A DNA stretch of 64,000 nucleotides from Vicinamibacterales bacterium. Lineage in GTDB: Bacteria; Acidobacteriota; Vicinamibacteria; Vicinamibacterales; UBA2999. Below the pieces are notes generated by a model that ran no database searches, was not told the DNA's origin, and was given only the letters and a program-made list of their open reading frames with translations. Both the position numbers and the translations under genes were made by a program. Location of the stretch: assembly GCA_030680175.1 (NCBI GenBank), contig JAUXWO010000089.1, positions 20,687 to 84,686 on the forward strand, read 5' to 3'. Positions 6,991-16,227 of this stretch are shown in pieces; position 1 is the stretch's first letter; the number at the start of each line of letters is the position of its first letter.

Positions 6991-8250
6991 GTGCACCCCG
7001 ACGGCCGTACGGCGGCCATCGGATTACCTCTCGACGCGGCCAGCCCGTCACGATTCCCGGATCGCTGGCTGGCTGCCCGGCTCGAGCGCCTGCTTGCCAG
7101 GGCCGAGGTACGCGTGCAGCTCTGGGATGGCCACTCATCCTGGCCGTCATCATCGCGTCGTCCGATCGGGACCCTGGCCATCGGCGATCGGCGCACGCTG
7201 CTCGGCCTCGTCGTGAACCCGGACATCTGGTTCGGCGAGGCTTACACTGCGGGGCGGCTCCAGGTGCAGGGGAACCTGGAGCGGGTGCTCGAAGCGGTGT
7301 ACCGGCTCTCGACGCCGATTCCCTCCTGGCGGGAACGCCTCCGGGCCCAGCTGGCACCAGCCAACACGCGTTCGTCGGCGCGCCACAACGTCCACCGGCA
7401 TTACGACCTCGGGAACGACTTCTATCGTCTGTGGCTGGACGAGGAGATGGTCTACACGTGCGCCTACTTTCCAGGGCCGGCCTCGTCACTCGACGACGCA
7501 CAGCGTTACAAGCATGATCAGGTGTGTCGCAAGCTGCGGCTGCGACCTGGAGAGTCCGTGCTCGAAGCCGGAAGCGGCTGGGGCGCGCTGGCGCTCCACA
7601 TGGCACGGCAACACGGCGTCTCGGTGACCGCGTACAACGTGTCGCACGAACAAGTGGTCTATGCACGCGAGCGCGCAGCGCGCGAGGGCCTGACCGATCG
7701 CGTGACGTTCATCGAGGACGACTACCGCTCGGCGCGCGGCCATTTCGATGCATTCGTCTCCGTCGGCATGCTGGAACACGTGGGACGGCGCCGGCTCCAC
7801 GAGCTGGGCGATGTGCTGCGACGGACCCTCCGTCGCGATGGCGGCCGCGGCCTGCTGCACTTCATCGGACGTGATGCTCCGCGCCCGTTGAATGCCTGGA
7901 TTCGCCGTCGCATCTTTCCTGGTGCGTACCCGCCCACGCTGGCGGAGGTCACCGCGCACATCCTGACGCCGAGCGGCATGTCCGTGCTCGACGTGGAGAA
8001 CCTGCGTCTCCACTACGCGCACACCCTGTCGCACTGGAGCCGGCGGTTTGAGGCCGTCTCGGACCAGGTACGCACGGCGTACGGCGAGCGGTTCCGCCGC
8101 GCCTGGGAGTTGTACCTCGCCGGCTCCGAGGCGTCGTTCGCCACCGGGTGGCTCCAGCTGTTCCAGGTCGTCTTCGCGCCGGCGGAATCCGCGCCGCCCT
8201 TCTGGACGCGCGCAGAGCTCTACACGAAGGGTCCAGGCCCCCCGCCGTGA
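6991..8250 (+). CDS. cfa: cyclopropane-fatty-acyl-phospholipid synthase family protein
   Basis: The family transfers a methylene group from SAM to double bonds of membrane phospholipid acyl chains. The frame stays open far upstream, but recognisable homology begins near FPDRWLAARLERLLARAEV; GTG 6991 gives 419 residues, the usual length, though this start is uncertain. SAM motif I is VLEAGSGWGALALHMA; further family blocks are HYDLGNDFYRLWLD, YTCAYF, SVGMLEHVG and FATGWLQLFQVVF. The following flavoprotein gene overlaps the stop by 4 bases (GTGA), suggesting a joint lipid-modifying pathway. Confidence 0.82.
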   Translation: MHPDGRTAAIGLPLDAASPSRFPDRWLAARLERLLARAEVRVQLWDGHSSWPSSSRRPIGTLAIGDRRTLLGLVVNPDIWFGEAYTAGRLQVQGNLERVLEAVYRLSTPIPSWRERLRAQLAPANTRSSARHNVHRHYDLGNDFYRLWLDEEMVYTCAYFPGPASSLDDAQRYKHDQVCRKLRLRPGESVLEAGSGWGALALHMARQHGVSVTAYNVSHEQVVYARERAAREGLTDRVTFIEDDYRSARGHFDAFVSVGMLEHVGRRRLHELGDVLRRTLRRDGGRGLLHFIGRDAPRPLNAWIRRRIFPGAYPPTLAEVTAHILTPSGMSVLDVENLRLHYAHTLSHWSRRFEAVSDQVRTAYGERFRRAWELYLAGSEASFATGWLQLFQVVFAPAESAPPFWTRAELYTKGPGPPP

Positions 8251-9329
8251 CCAACTGCGACGCGCTCATCGTCGGCGGAGGGCCTGCGGGTTCGACGTGC
8301 GCGCGGGCGCTCCGCCAAGCTGGATGGAATGTGATCGTCATCGATCGGGCGCGCTTTCCGCGCGACAAGGTGTGCGCCGGCTGGCTCACGCCCGACGTGT
8401 TCCGGCTGCTCGATCTGGCTCCCGCCGAGTATCGCGACGCCGGCCTGACGCTGCAGGAGATCACGGGATTTCGTACGGGGCTCCTGCGCGGGCCGTCTCT
8501 CGACACGCCGTACGCACACGTCGTGAGTTATGCGATTCGCCGGCGTGAGTTCGACGAGTACCTCCTGCGCCGCGCCCGCGTGCACGTGCGCGAGCAGACC
8601 GCGCTCACCTCGCTCCGGCGCGACGGCCGCGTCTGGGCGGCCAACGAGGAGATCCGGACGCCGTTTGTGATCGGTGCCGGCGGGCACTTCTGTCCCGTGG
8701 CGCGCCGCCTCCGCGATCGCGCCGCGCCGTCCCCACCGATCGTGGCGAAAGAAGCGGAGTATCGACTCGATGGGCGTGGCAGCACGGTGGCGCCGAACGT
8801 CGCTGAGTTCTTCTTCTGCAACGATCTCGACGGCTACGGCTGGTGCGTCCGGAAAGGCGGGTACCTGAACGTCGGGATCGGTCGACGCGGTGGCCCGCAT
8901 TTCAACGCACACGTCAATGACTTCGTGTCGTTTCTGGAAAGCAGCGGCAAAGCGCCGGGGGCATCCCGGCTCCAGTGGCGCGGACATGCCTATCTGGCCT
9001 CGGGCGTCGGCCCACGCCCGGTCGTCGCCGATGGTCTGCTGCTCATCGGCGATGCCGCCGGCCTCGCCTGTCCAGAGAGCGGCGAAGGCATCCGGCCCGC
9101 CATCGAGTCCGCCCGTCTGGCCGCCCAGACGGTGATTGCGGCCGGAGGCCGCCATGGCGTGGAGGCGCTCCTGCCGTATCAGGCAGCCGTCAGCCGGCTG
9201 CATCCGCGTGTCCATGGCGCGTCCGCCGTTGTGCGATCCGTGCAGGCCGCCATCGGGCGCGCCCTGCTGCGGTCGCCAGCGTTCACGCGCCACGTGGTGC
9301 TCGATCGCTGGTTCCTGCGGCGCAGTTGA
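8247..9329 (+). CDS. FAD-dependent oxidoreductase, geranylgeranyl-reductase-like
   Basis: A 360-residue flavoprotein starting at GTG inside the preceding stop. The N-terminal dinucleotide-binding motif is ALIVGGGPAGSTCARAL, followed by RARFPRDKVCAGWL, and the second FAD motif is LLIGDAAGLACPESGEGI near residue 265. These mark the GG-reductase/tryptophan-halogenase-like branch of group A flavoproteins, which reduce or oxidise lipid or isoprenoid chains. Coupling with the cyclopropane synthase suggests action on membrane lipids or a modified fatty acid; the substrate is not known. Confidence 0.78.
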   Translation: MTNCDALIVGGGPAGSTCARALRQAGWNVIVIDRARFPRDKVCAGWLTPDVFRLLDLAPAEYRDAGLTLQEITGFRTGLLRGPSLDTPYAHVVSYAIRRREFDEYLLRRARVHVREQTALTSLRRDGRVWAANEEIRTPFVIGAGGHFCPVARRLRDRAAPSPPIVAKEAEYRLDGRGSTVAPNVAEFFFCNDLDGYGWCVRKGGYLNVGIGRRGGPHFNAHVNDFVSFLESSGKAPGASRLQWRGHAYLASGVGPRPVVADGLLLIGDAAGLACPESGEGIRPAIESARLAAQTVIAAGGRHGVEALLPYQAAVSRLHPRVHGASAVVRSVQAAIGRALLRSPAFTRHVVLDRWFLRRS

Positions 9330-9364
9330 ATCCCGCGCCGCCCGAGCCCCGGTGACGATAGGCC

Positions 9365-10795
9365 CTACCCTTTCACGCACACGAGCGGCACCAGCTTGGC
9401 CACTCTGCGCGAGAGGCCTGCGGCGTCGGCGGCCTCGACCACGGCGTCCACGTCCTTGTAAGCCCCGGGCGCTTCTTCCGCGACACCGCGCGACGAGGGA
9501 CTCTTCACGATGATCCCCCGCCCTGCCAGTTCATCGATCACCTGACGTCCCTTCCAGGTGCGAAGCGCCTGGTGGCGGCTCATGGCACGGCCCGCGCCGT
9601 GGCATGACGACGAGAAGGACAGCCGCTCGCTGTCCGCGGTCCCAACGAGGATGTAGGACGCCGTGCCCATCGTGCCGCCGATCAACACCGGCTGCCCGAT
9701 GGCACGCACGCCGTCCGGCAAGTCAGGATGCCCCGGCCCCAGGGCGCGCGTGGCGCCCTTCCGATGGACGAAGACCGGCTTCGCCGCGCCATTGCAGATG
9801 TGCGATTCGAGCTTGCACGTGTTGTGTGACACGTCGTAGAGGAGCGTCAGCGTCGCCTGCGGCAGCACCGTCGTGAAGGCGTGGCGCACCAGGTGCGTGA
9901 TGATCTGACGATTCGCCAGTGCGCAGTTGATCCCGGCACGCATGGCCCCGAGGTAGCGCCGGCCGAGTTCCGATTCAACGGGCGCGCACGCCAGCTCCCG
10001 GTCAGGCAGGGTGATGCCGAACCCGCGCGCCGCCATGGCCATCTCCTTGAGGAACTCGGTACCGATCTGATGCCCCAGGCCTCTCGAGCCGCAGTGAATC
10101 GAGACGACCACGTCGTTGACCGCCACACCGAAGGCCTGTGCCACGTCGCCGTCGTAGACCTCCGCCACGCGCTGCACCTCGAGGTAGTGGTTGCCCGAGC
10201 CGAGCGTGCCCATTTCGTCCTGCTGTCGATGGCGCGCTTTGAACGACACCGCGGAGGCGACCGCGCCTGCCATGCACCCGTGCTCCTCGACCCTGCCGAG
10301 ATCAGCCTCGATCCCATAGCCGCATTGCACGGCCCATCGTGCGCCGCCTTCCAGCATCGCCTCCAGCCCGGCCTCCTCCAGGTGAATGCGGCCATGGCTG
10401 CCGACCCCCGCCGGCACGCGGCGGGAGAGTTCGTGAGCGAGCTCACGTTTCACCGGTTCGACGCTCTCCGCCACGAGCCCCGTTCGCAGCGTCCGGACGC
10501 CGCACGAGATGTCGAATCCCACGCCTCCGGCCGAGACGATGCCACCGTCGTCGGGATCGAAGGCGGCCACGCCGCCAATCGCGAACCCGTAACCCCAGTG
10601 GGCATCCGGCATCGCATACGAGGCGCGCTGGATGCCCGGGAGCATGGCCACGTTGACCACTTGCTCCCGGACCTTCTCGTCCATTGCCCGGACGAGCGCT
10701 GCAGACCCGTAGATCACGCCGGGCACGCGCATGGCCCCTGTCTGAGGGATCCACCACTCGTAGTCGGACTTGCGGACGAGCGATGACAGTTCCAT
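9365..10795 (-). CDS. rtcB: RNA-splicing ligase RtcB
   Basis: A 476-residue GTP-dependent 3'-phosphate/5'-OH RNA ligase. The metal-binding cysteine is in GVGFDISCGVR, histidines in VSIHCGSRGLGHQIG and VSHNTCKLESH, and the GMP-accepting region is SSSCHGAGRAMSR. Length is typical. ATG 10795 is preferred over the further upstream in-frame ATG because it begins the conserved N-terminus (MELSSLV). Its activator archease lies 14 bases upstream on the same strand, so the two form an RNA repair operon. No RtcR-type regulator is adjacent. Confidence 0.95.
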   Translation of the reverse strand: MELSSLVRKSDYEWWIPQTGAMRVPGVIYGSAALVRAMDEKVREQVVNVAMLPGIQRASYAMPDAHWGYGFAIGGVAAFDPDDGGIVSAGGVGFDISCGVRTLRTGLVAESVEPVKRELAHELSRRVPAGVGSHGRIHLEEAGLEAMLEGGARWAVQCGYGIEADLGRVEEHGCMAGAVASAVSFKARHRQQDEMGTLGSGNHYLEVQRVAEVYDGDVAQAFGVAVNDVVVSIHCGSRGLGHQIGTEFLKEMAMAARGFGITLPDRELACAPVESELGRRYLGAMRAGINCALANRQIITHLVRHAFTTVLPQATLTLLYDVSHNTCKLESHICNGAAKPVFVHRKGATRALGPGHPDLPDGVRAIGQPVLIGGTMGTASYILVGTADSERLSFSSSCHGAGRAMSRHQALRTWKGRQVIDELAGRGIIVKSPSSRGVAEEAPGAYKDVDAVVEAADAAGLSRRVAKLVPLVCVKG

Positions 10796-10809
10796 GGCCT
10801 CCCTCCGCT

Positions 10810-11247
10810 TCAGACGTCGACGACGCATTGCGCGCGCCAGCCGTCAGGGCCGTGCGCGACCCGCAGCGCCGTGAGCGTCGCGCCCTTGATCTCAACGGCG
10901 GGCTCGTGACGCGCGATGTCGACGGCCTCACCGTAGGCGGTCGCCCGCAACTCGCCTCCCGCGATCTCGATGGCAAAGTCGCCGAACAGCATCGCGCGCA
11001 CCGCCATTTCGTAGATCAGGGCGTTCAGCCATTCCACCAGGAGCAATTCGTCGGTCGGCGCCTGGCACATCACCGGCACCGCGTGGAGGTGGGCGACGTT
11101 GGCCGGGTCAGTGACGACGGCCGTCAGCGCCAGCGCCGCCTGACGGAACGCCTCGGCCCTGGTCGGACCGGCGCCGACGATGCCAATGTCCGCGTCATGT
11201 GGGAAGTGCTCCCAGAAGGACGCAGGCGCGGGTGTCCGGCTCCTCAC
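10810..11247 (-). CDS. archease, RtcB activator
   Basis: A 145-residue protein with the archease hallmarks [16 protein letters not shown] at the N-terminus, [14 protein letters not shown] in the centre and [14 protein letters not shown] near the C-terminus. Archease lets RtcB turn over repeatedly and accept alternative nucleotides. It is the first gene of the RtcB operon. A truncated MITE-like repeat begins about 30 bases upstream. Confidence 0.92.
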   Translation of the reverse strand: MRSRTPAPASFWEHFPHDADIGIVGAGPTRAEAFRQAALALTAVVTDPANVAHLHAVPVMCQAPTDELLLVEWLNALIYEMAVRAMLFGDFAIEIAGGELRATAYGEAVDIARHEPAVEIKGATLTALRVAHGPDGWRAQCVVDV

Positions 11248-11278
11248 GTCCCTACCTCCGGCCGCTCGCTGACCTCAC

Positions 11279-11332
11279 CCGCGGCCGCCCAACGGGCGGC
11301 CCGGTAGTGAATCGTCAACAACACGCCACTAG
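11279..11332. repeat. MITE-like CTAG-bounded repeat, truncated copy
   Basis: Only the right half of the 107-111 bp element is present: the GGCCGCCCAACGGGCGGCC hairpin and the right terminal repeat ending in CACTAG. The CTAG at 11329-11332 contains the TAG stop codon of the large minus-strand gene, so the repeat defines that protein's C-terminus. Confidence 0.75.
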
Positions 11333-14300
11333 AAGCCCGGCATCAGGTTGAACTGCCAGAGCCAGCCGCGCTCCGGGCGCTGGAGTGGGCGCACGTAGTT
11401 GATCTCGGCGATCGCGAAGCCCAGCAGATTCACGCGCGCCGCCGCCCCGATGCTCGCGACCGGGTCGCGGGCGGTGTCGGTGAACCGGCTTCCGCCCCAT
11501 GCCACACCGCCGTCGGCGAAGACGGCCAGCTCGACGGGCAGCGGCCCGTAGAACTGCTGGCCGCCGAACGCCCCCCACAACGGGAACCGGATCTCCGCGT
11601 TCGCGACCGCGATCTGCGTTCCCACGAGACGATCGAAGGCCGGGCAGGTCAGGATGTCCGCCGCCTGGCCGCACTCGGTGGACCGGAAGGTGCCTGCGTC
11701 GTACCCCCGCACGAGGCCGGGGTAGCCGAGGTAGAGCGTCGGGAGCCGCTGGTCGTCCGCCCCGCCGCCGTGCCGCCCGAAGTACAGGCCGCGCAGGGCG
11801 ATCGTGTACGGCCTGAACGGCATCACGTAGACGCGGACGTCGGCGAGGGTCCCGGTGTACTGGAGCGAGCCGGCGACCTGTGACAGCTCCAGGCGGGAGC
11901 GGCTGCCTCGAATCGGGCTGGTGGCGCCGAAGATCGACGTGTCCCAGACGAGCGCCGCCGACCCCTGCGCGAGGTTCACGTTCGGCAGATCCACCAGGTC
12001 CCGCCGGTCTTCGGACAGCAGCTGCCCGGTCGTGCGGGAAAACACCCGCGTCGTGACGTCCTGCGTGAAGCCGATCTGTCGGAGTCCGCCGGCGACGTCC
12101 ACACGCTGTGCGCGGCTGAACGGATACGACACGATCCCCTGGAGGGCCCGGTCCACCTGCAGGATCCGGTACTCCTCCTCGACGTAGAGCAGCTGGCCTG
12201 CGGGCGTCCGCGCGAGGCCGGTGGCGAAGCCGCGCGCCACGTACGGCGTCTGCTCGATCACCGCCCCCCAGTTCCAGCGGCGGGTCCTGTTGATGTACGC
12301 GGCGCTGCCGCCGAACTCGTCGAACCGGTTCGTGACCTGCGCGCTCGTCCCGACCGTGTGATGGCCCAGCATGTCGCTGAACAGGAAGCTCACGCCCCCC
12401 GCGGCGTAGGTGCCGAACGCGTCGCGGCCCACCCCGATCGCCGGCTGCCCGGCATAGTCGAGCGACAGCCGTGGCCGGTAGGACTCGGTCGGCAGATCCG
12501 TGGCCGCCGGGATCAGCCCGAGGGTGGCATCCGCGAGCGTGGTGCGCACGGGACCGTCACCGCGGTCCCGCGGGGACAGGACGGCCGCATGCCGGGGGAG
12601 CTCGACGATCGGCAGGCCCGCAAGCCGCTCCGGGCCCTCGAGCGCATACACGCTGTAGCCGCGATCTTCCATCGTGCTGAAGAGAATGCGATCGCCGGCG
12701 CTGGACATCGCGGGACTGAGCGCCGTGATGCCGCTGACCCCGGTGACGAGGTTCGTGAGCTGCACGACCTCGGCGCCATCGAGGCGCATCCGGTAGATGT
12801 TCGTGATGCCGCCCCGATCCGAGAGGAAATAGAGGCCCGCGCCATCATCCGTCCACTGCGGGCCGATGTTCTTCGCGCCGGCGAAGCCGCCCACGTCGTG
12901 GATGGCACCGCTGTCCAGGTCCAGGATCGCCAGGCGCAGGTGCCCGGACGCGAGCGTCGGCAGATCGGTCGTGAATCGGTCCGTGCTGAAGGCGATCTGG
13001 CGGCCATCCGGCGAGAAGCGCGGCTGGACCTCGGCGAACGCGTCGCTGGTGAGGCGCTGCAGCTCGTCGGCGTCGAGATCGTAGACGAACAGATCGGTGA
13101 AGCCGCCGCTGATGCCCGAGAACGCAATCAACCGGCCGTCAGGAGACCAGGTCGGGTTGAGGACCTCATCGACCGTCTCGGTGAAGCGAATCTCCCGCCG
13201 GGTCTGCCCGCTCTCGACGTCGATGATGCGCAGGACCGGCGCACCGCGGCTGATGCCGGGGAAGACGAAGCGCGTCCCGTCCGTCGACCAGGCCCCCGCC
13301 GACGTCAGAAACAGCAGGCTCTCGAAGTGCGGGTCGGTGGCCGTGTCGGTGACCTTCCGAATCACCCGTCCGGTGTGGGCGTCGGCCATGAAGAGGTCGA
13401 TCGAGAACAGGCCGCGTTCGGAGAAGAACATGAACCGCGTGCCATCGGGGCTGACCTCGGGACTCACGTTGAGCTGATGACGCGGATCACTCCGGATGAG
13501 GAGGCGCGACTGGTCGCCGGGCGCCGTCGTGGCCTCGGCAATCACCTGATGGTCCGCCAGCAGCGCCTCGTGCCACTGCTCGGTCAACGTGCCTGAATCC
13601 ACACCGAGGACCTGCTGGAACGCCTGCGCCCACCCCCCGCGCCCCGAGGCCGCGCGGAGCACGTCTCCGATGACCTGGTCTCCATGACGGGCGCCAATGA
13701 AGGCCCACACCGCGTGGCCGTAACGGTAGGGGAAGTACCGGGGGTTGGCGAGGTCGCGAATCGCCGGCAGGGCTTCCCGCGTGGCAGCCTCGCGCATCCA
13801 CATGGCCGTGTGGGGGTCGACGGGGCCGATCGACAGGTACTCGGCCATCCCCTCGATGAACCACAGCGGCAGCGCGAGAGCGCCCGCCTCCCCGGTATTC
13901 ACGTTGGTGCCCGTGATGTCGTACTGGAACGCGTGGACCAGCTCGTGCCCAAGGACGTGATCCGTCGCCTCAATCGGGCCTGCCAGGGGCAGGACGATCC
14001 GCCGCTTGTAGGCCTCGGTGACGCCGCCGGTTCCCTCCCCCACGCTCCCGGGCACCGCGTTGGTCTGCCAGAAGTGCGGGTTGCTGGCGTAGAGGATGAG
14101 CGGTTGCCGGCCGCGAAGGTCGTGGTTCAGCAACGCGGAGAGGCGGGCGTACCAGCGCTCGGCCATCCGGGCCGCCATACGGGCGCCGTCCTCCATCTCC
14201 GGGTAGTAGTGGATGTCGAAGTGGTCCGTGTGCAGGACCTGAAAGTCGAAGGTCTGGTACTGGACCTTGTTGCGACCAAAGTACCCGCCTTGGGCCAGGA

Positions 14301-14361
14301 GGGCGGCCGGCGACAGCAGGGCGCCCACGACGCATGCCAGGATGACTCGCCGGTAGACCAT
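11329..14361 (-). CDS. secreted peptidase-MA / beta-propeller / outer-membrane barrel protein
   Basis: A 1010-residue protein with signal peptide MVYRRVILACVVGALLSPAA. Residues about 30-270 contain HVLGHELVHAFQYD and a downstream WFIEGMAEYLS, the zinc signature of gluzincin-like (peptidase MA) domains. Residues about 290-600 hold repeated SPDGRxIAFS-type motifs of a TolB/PD40 beta-propeller. The last 350 residues look like an outer-membrane barrel of the BamA/TamA surface-antigen type, ending in the aromatic residue expected for barrel insertion (LMPGF). The stop codon lies in a MITE-like repeat. A surface protease anchored by its own barrel is likely. Confidence 0.8.
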   Translation of the reverse strand: MVYRRVILACVVGALLSPAALLAQGGYFGRNKVQYQTFDFQVLHTDHFDIHYYPEMEDGARMAARMAERWYARLSALLNHDLRGRQPLILYASNPHFWQTNAVPGSVGEGTGGVTEAYKRRIVLPLAGPIEATDHVLGHELVHAFQYDITGTNVNTGEAGALALPLWFIEGMAEYLSIGPVDPHTAMWMREAATREALPAIRDLANPRYFPYRYGHAVWAFIGARHGDQVIGDVLRAASGRGGWAQAFQQVLGVDSGTLTEQWHEALLADHQVIAEATTAPGDQSRLLIRSDPRHQLNVSPEVSPDGTRFMFFSERGLFSIDLFMADAHTGRVIRKVTDTATDPHFESLLFLTSAGAWSTDGTRFVFPGISRGAPVLRIIDVESGQTRREIRFTETVDEVLNPTWSPDGRLIAFSGISGGFTDLFVYDLDADELQRLTSDAFAEVQPRFSPDGRQIAFSTDRFTTDLPTLASGHLRLAILDLDSGAIHDVGGFAGAKNIGPQWTDDGAGLYFLSDRGGITNIYRMRLDGAEVVQLTNLVTGVSGITALSPAMSSAGDRILFSTMEDRGYSVYALEGPERLAGLPIVELPRHAAVLSPRDRGDGPVRTTLADATLGLIPAATDLPTESYRPRLSLDYAGQPAIGVGRDAFGTYAAGGVSFLFSDMLGHHTVGTSAQVTNRFDEFGGSAAYINRTRRWNWGAVIEQTPYVARGFATGLARTPAGQLLYVEEEYRILQVDRALQGIVSYPFSRAQRVDVAGGLRQIGFTQDVTTRVFSRTTGQLLSEDRRDLVDLPNVNLAQGSAALVWDTSIFGATSPIRGSRSRLELSQVAGSLQYTGTLADVRVYVMPFRPYTIALRGLYFGRHGGGADDQRLPTLYLGYPGLVRGYDAGTFRSTECGQAADILTCPAFDRLVGTQIAVANAEIRFPLWGAFGGQQFYGPLPVELAVFADGGVAWGGSRFTDTARDPVASIGAAARVNLLGFAIAEINYVRPLQRPERGWLWQFNLMPGF

Positions 14362-14451
14362 GATCGCCCCCAGTCGCCTGGCCCGAGCGCGCTCTTCGAA
14401 CGGTGAGCGCCGGGTCCGTCTCCCCTCAACGGAGGGGTCGCACGTCGCCGC

Positions 14452-14796
14452 TCATGGCTGAACACTGCGGCGGACGTACGCACCGTTCTCATCCAGCTGG
14501 AGAACGCCGACGTCGACGAGTGCGTCGAGCACCCTGATGCAGATGTCCTGTCGCAACCCGAACAGCCGCTGCGCCTGCGTCAGGTGAAGCCGCAATCCCG
14601 GCATCTCGCGGTACTCCACCGCGACCCGACGCAGCAGCGCCTCGCGTGATGCCAGATGCCGGCGCTCACTCGACCGCGCGGCTCCGCCCTCATCGGGCTC
14701 GACCCGCGGCTTCAGCGCGCCAATCTTGAGCGGGCCGACGGTGCGCGCCGGTAACTGGCGCCGCATGATGTCGTGTCTGCGAGTGGGCTCGGGCAT
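14452..14796 (-). CDS. small HTH-like hypothetical protein
   Basis: 114 residues from ATG 14796, which follows AGGAGAG at good spacing; a shorter start at 14766 lacks an SD. The C-terminal part (EMPGLRLHLTQAQRLFGL, then VLDALVDVGVLQ and GAYVRR) looks like a small winged-helix domain found as a short conserved protein in Acidobacteria. The first nine residues (MPEPTRRHD) come from the duplicated leader also present before the cytochrome c gene. Function is unknown. Confidence 0.55.
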   Translation of the reverse strand: MPEPTRRHDIMRRQLPARTVGPLKIGALKPRVEPDEGGAARSSERRHLASREALLRRVAVEYREMPGLRLHLTQAQRLFGLRQDICIRVLDALVDVGVLQLDENGAYVRRSVQP

Positions 14797-15000
14797 GCGT
14801 ACTCTCCTGGTGGACATGATTGGCTTCGGCCAGCTGCCGGAGCACACACGTCGCACTGCGTTCACTCCTAAGCAACACCGGGGCCAGAGCCGGCCAGCTC
14901 AGCAATCCGTCGGCCCTGAGGGGGGATCCTGGGACCGATGCCGGGTCTCCGGCACCGGCTTCACGCCTCCACGGCGTCGCCCAGCCTCGTGCTCCGTGCC
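14770..15000 (-). repeat. duplicated leader element, copy 2 (possible structured RNA)
   Basis: Counterpart of 3768-4005: the hairpins, the GGCCCCGGTGTTGCTT block, the AGGAGAG ribosome-binding site and ATGCCCGAG are conserved, with substitutions and small indels in between. The genes downstream of the two copies are unrelated. The indels upstream of the start codon argue that this part is not coding. Confidence 0.55.
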
Positions 15001-15079
15001 CCACGCGCGTGGGGCCGTCGCCCGTTATCGTGCAAGGCCACCACAGTCGCCGAGACAAGATGGAGGCGTTGAGACCCCC

Positions 15080-15838
15080 ATGTGCCCTGACACTCACCGA
15101 CGGCAACGAGCACGGCGCGAGGGGCACCCGCAGGCTCCGCCGTCATCGGAGGTGCGAAACACGCTGCTGGCCCGCTTGCCCGGTGACGAGTACCACGGTC
15201 TGTTGCCACACCTCGAGCCCATCCGTCTTCGTCAGGGGCAGGTGCTGATCAGCCCCCATTCGTCGACGAAGAGGATCTATTTCCCCGGCGGAGGCCTCTG
15301 TTCGATCAGTTACGTGACTGAGGACGGTCGGCGAGCCGGTGTCGCGCTGGTCGGCCGTGAGGGGCTCGTCGGCATGACCGGATTCGGTGGCCCTCCCGAC
15401 TCCGGCATGACGGCGGCGGTTGAGATCGCTGGCGGTGAGTCCCACGTGATGGACGTGAAGGCGTTCCGGAGTGCCATGAAACACCTTGCCGGCTTCAACC
15501 ACGTCATCCATCGTTACGCCCAGGTATTTGCCGAAGACGTCATGCAGTCGGTGGTCTGTAACGCCTTGCACTCGATTGAGCAGCGCTATGCGAGGCGCCT
15601 GCTCGACATCCGGGACCGCAGCGGCCGACGCGACCTGCCGCTCACCCAGGCGGCGCTGGCGGACATGTTGGGAGTCCGCCGCGCATCCATCACGCTGGCC
15701 GCGGGGCTCCTCACCCGTGCCGGGCTGATCGAACGCGCGCACACACGCATCGTCGTCAGCGACCCCGCAGGCCTGGAAGCCATGGCCTGCGAATGCTACG
15801 GGGTGGTCAGGCATCACTTCGCCCGCCTGGCTGTCTGA
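15080..15838 (+). CDS. Crp/Fnr-family transcriptional regulator
   Basis: 252 residues from ATG 15080. The cyclic-nucleotide-type sensor domain includes LEPIRLRQGQVLISP, IYFPGGGLCSIS and VGREGLVGMTGFGG; the C-terminal helix-turn-helix is LTQAALADMLGVRRASITLA. N-terminal cysteines of the Fnr [4Fe-4S] type are absent, and the cNMP pocket arginine is not obvious, so the effector is unknown. The start is uncertain, as an SD sits about 13 bases away. Its 3' end overlaps a convergent hypothetical gene by 25 bases. Confidence 0.8.
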   Translation: MCPDTHRRQRARREGHPQAPPSSEVRNTLLARLPGDEYHGLLPHLEPIRLRQGQVLISPHSSTKRIYFPGGGLCSISYVTEDGRRAGVALVGREGLVGMTGFGGPPDSGMTAAVEIAGGESHVMDVKAFRSAMKHLAGFNHVIHRYAQVFAEDVMQSVVCNALHSIEQRYARRLLDIRDRSGRRDLPLTQAALADMLGVRRASITLAAGLLTRAGLIERAHTRIVVSDPAGLEAMACECYGVVRHHFARLAV

Positions 15839-16227
15839 CGCCCGCGGCTCTCGACCGACGGCCGGGCGGCCTGCACGGTGTCCGATGAGCGCCGATGGCG
15901 ATTCCCGATCGCGCCGCCCTGGCGCTTGTTATCCATGCCTTCTCCGGGCCGATTACCCGCCGCGCATACGGGTGCGTCGCACTCAGCCGCGGGCCGCGCG
16001 GCTCTGCGAACCGGCGTGAAGGCCCGGCCGTCTTCTGTGTACCACGCATGGACGCCCTGCGCTTGCGCGTAGCCACAGGCGCGCGTCACGGCCTCCTCGC
16101 GCGTCCTGCAGGTGAACTGCGCCGGTTTCCGCGCCGTGCCCAGCGTATAGCGACCAGATGCATCAGTCGCTCGCTTGACGATGACGTCTCCATTCCCTGG
16201 TCGGTCATCACGTGATGCTCCGGACAT
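15814..16227 (-). CDS. hypothetical basic protein (DUF2188-like core)
   Basis: 137 residues from ATG 16227, preceded by GCGAGG. A central segment (DVIVKRATDASGRYTLGTA followed by RTREEAVTRACGYAQAQGVHA) resembles short DUF2188-type domains; the C-terminal third is low-complexity and Arg-rich. Function is unknown. It overlaps the convergent Crp-type gene at its 3' end, which makes the last residues less certain. Confidence 0.5.
   Translation of the reverse strand: MSGASRDDRPGNGDVIVKRATDASGRYTLGTARKPAQFTCRTREEAVTRACGYAQAQGVHAWYTEDGRAFTPVRRAARPAAECDAPVCAAGNRPGEGMDNKRQGGAIGNRHRRSSDTVQAARPSVESRGRQTARRAK

Noticed and set aside
12358..13596. Long plus-strand frame opposite the peptidase/propeller gene
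   Set aside because: Antisense shadow of a gene with clear signal peptide and domains; no homology.
14766..15000. Cobalamin-type riboswitch suggested by GTGAAGCCGGTG and GCCGGAGACCCGGC
   Set aside because: The order and spacing of the cobalamin core elements are not met and the genes downstream are not B12-related; it is kept only as an unassigned leader.
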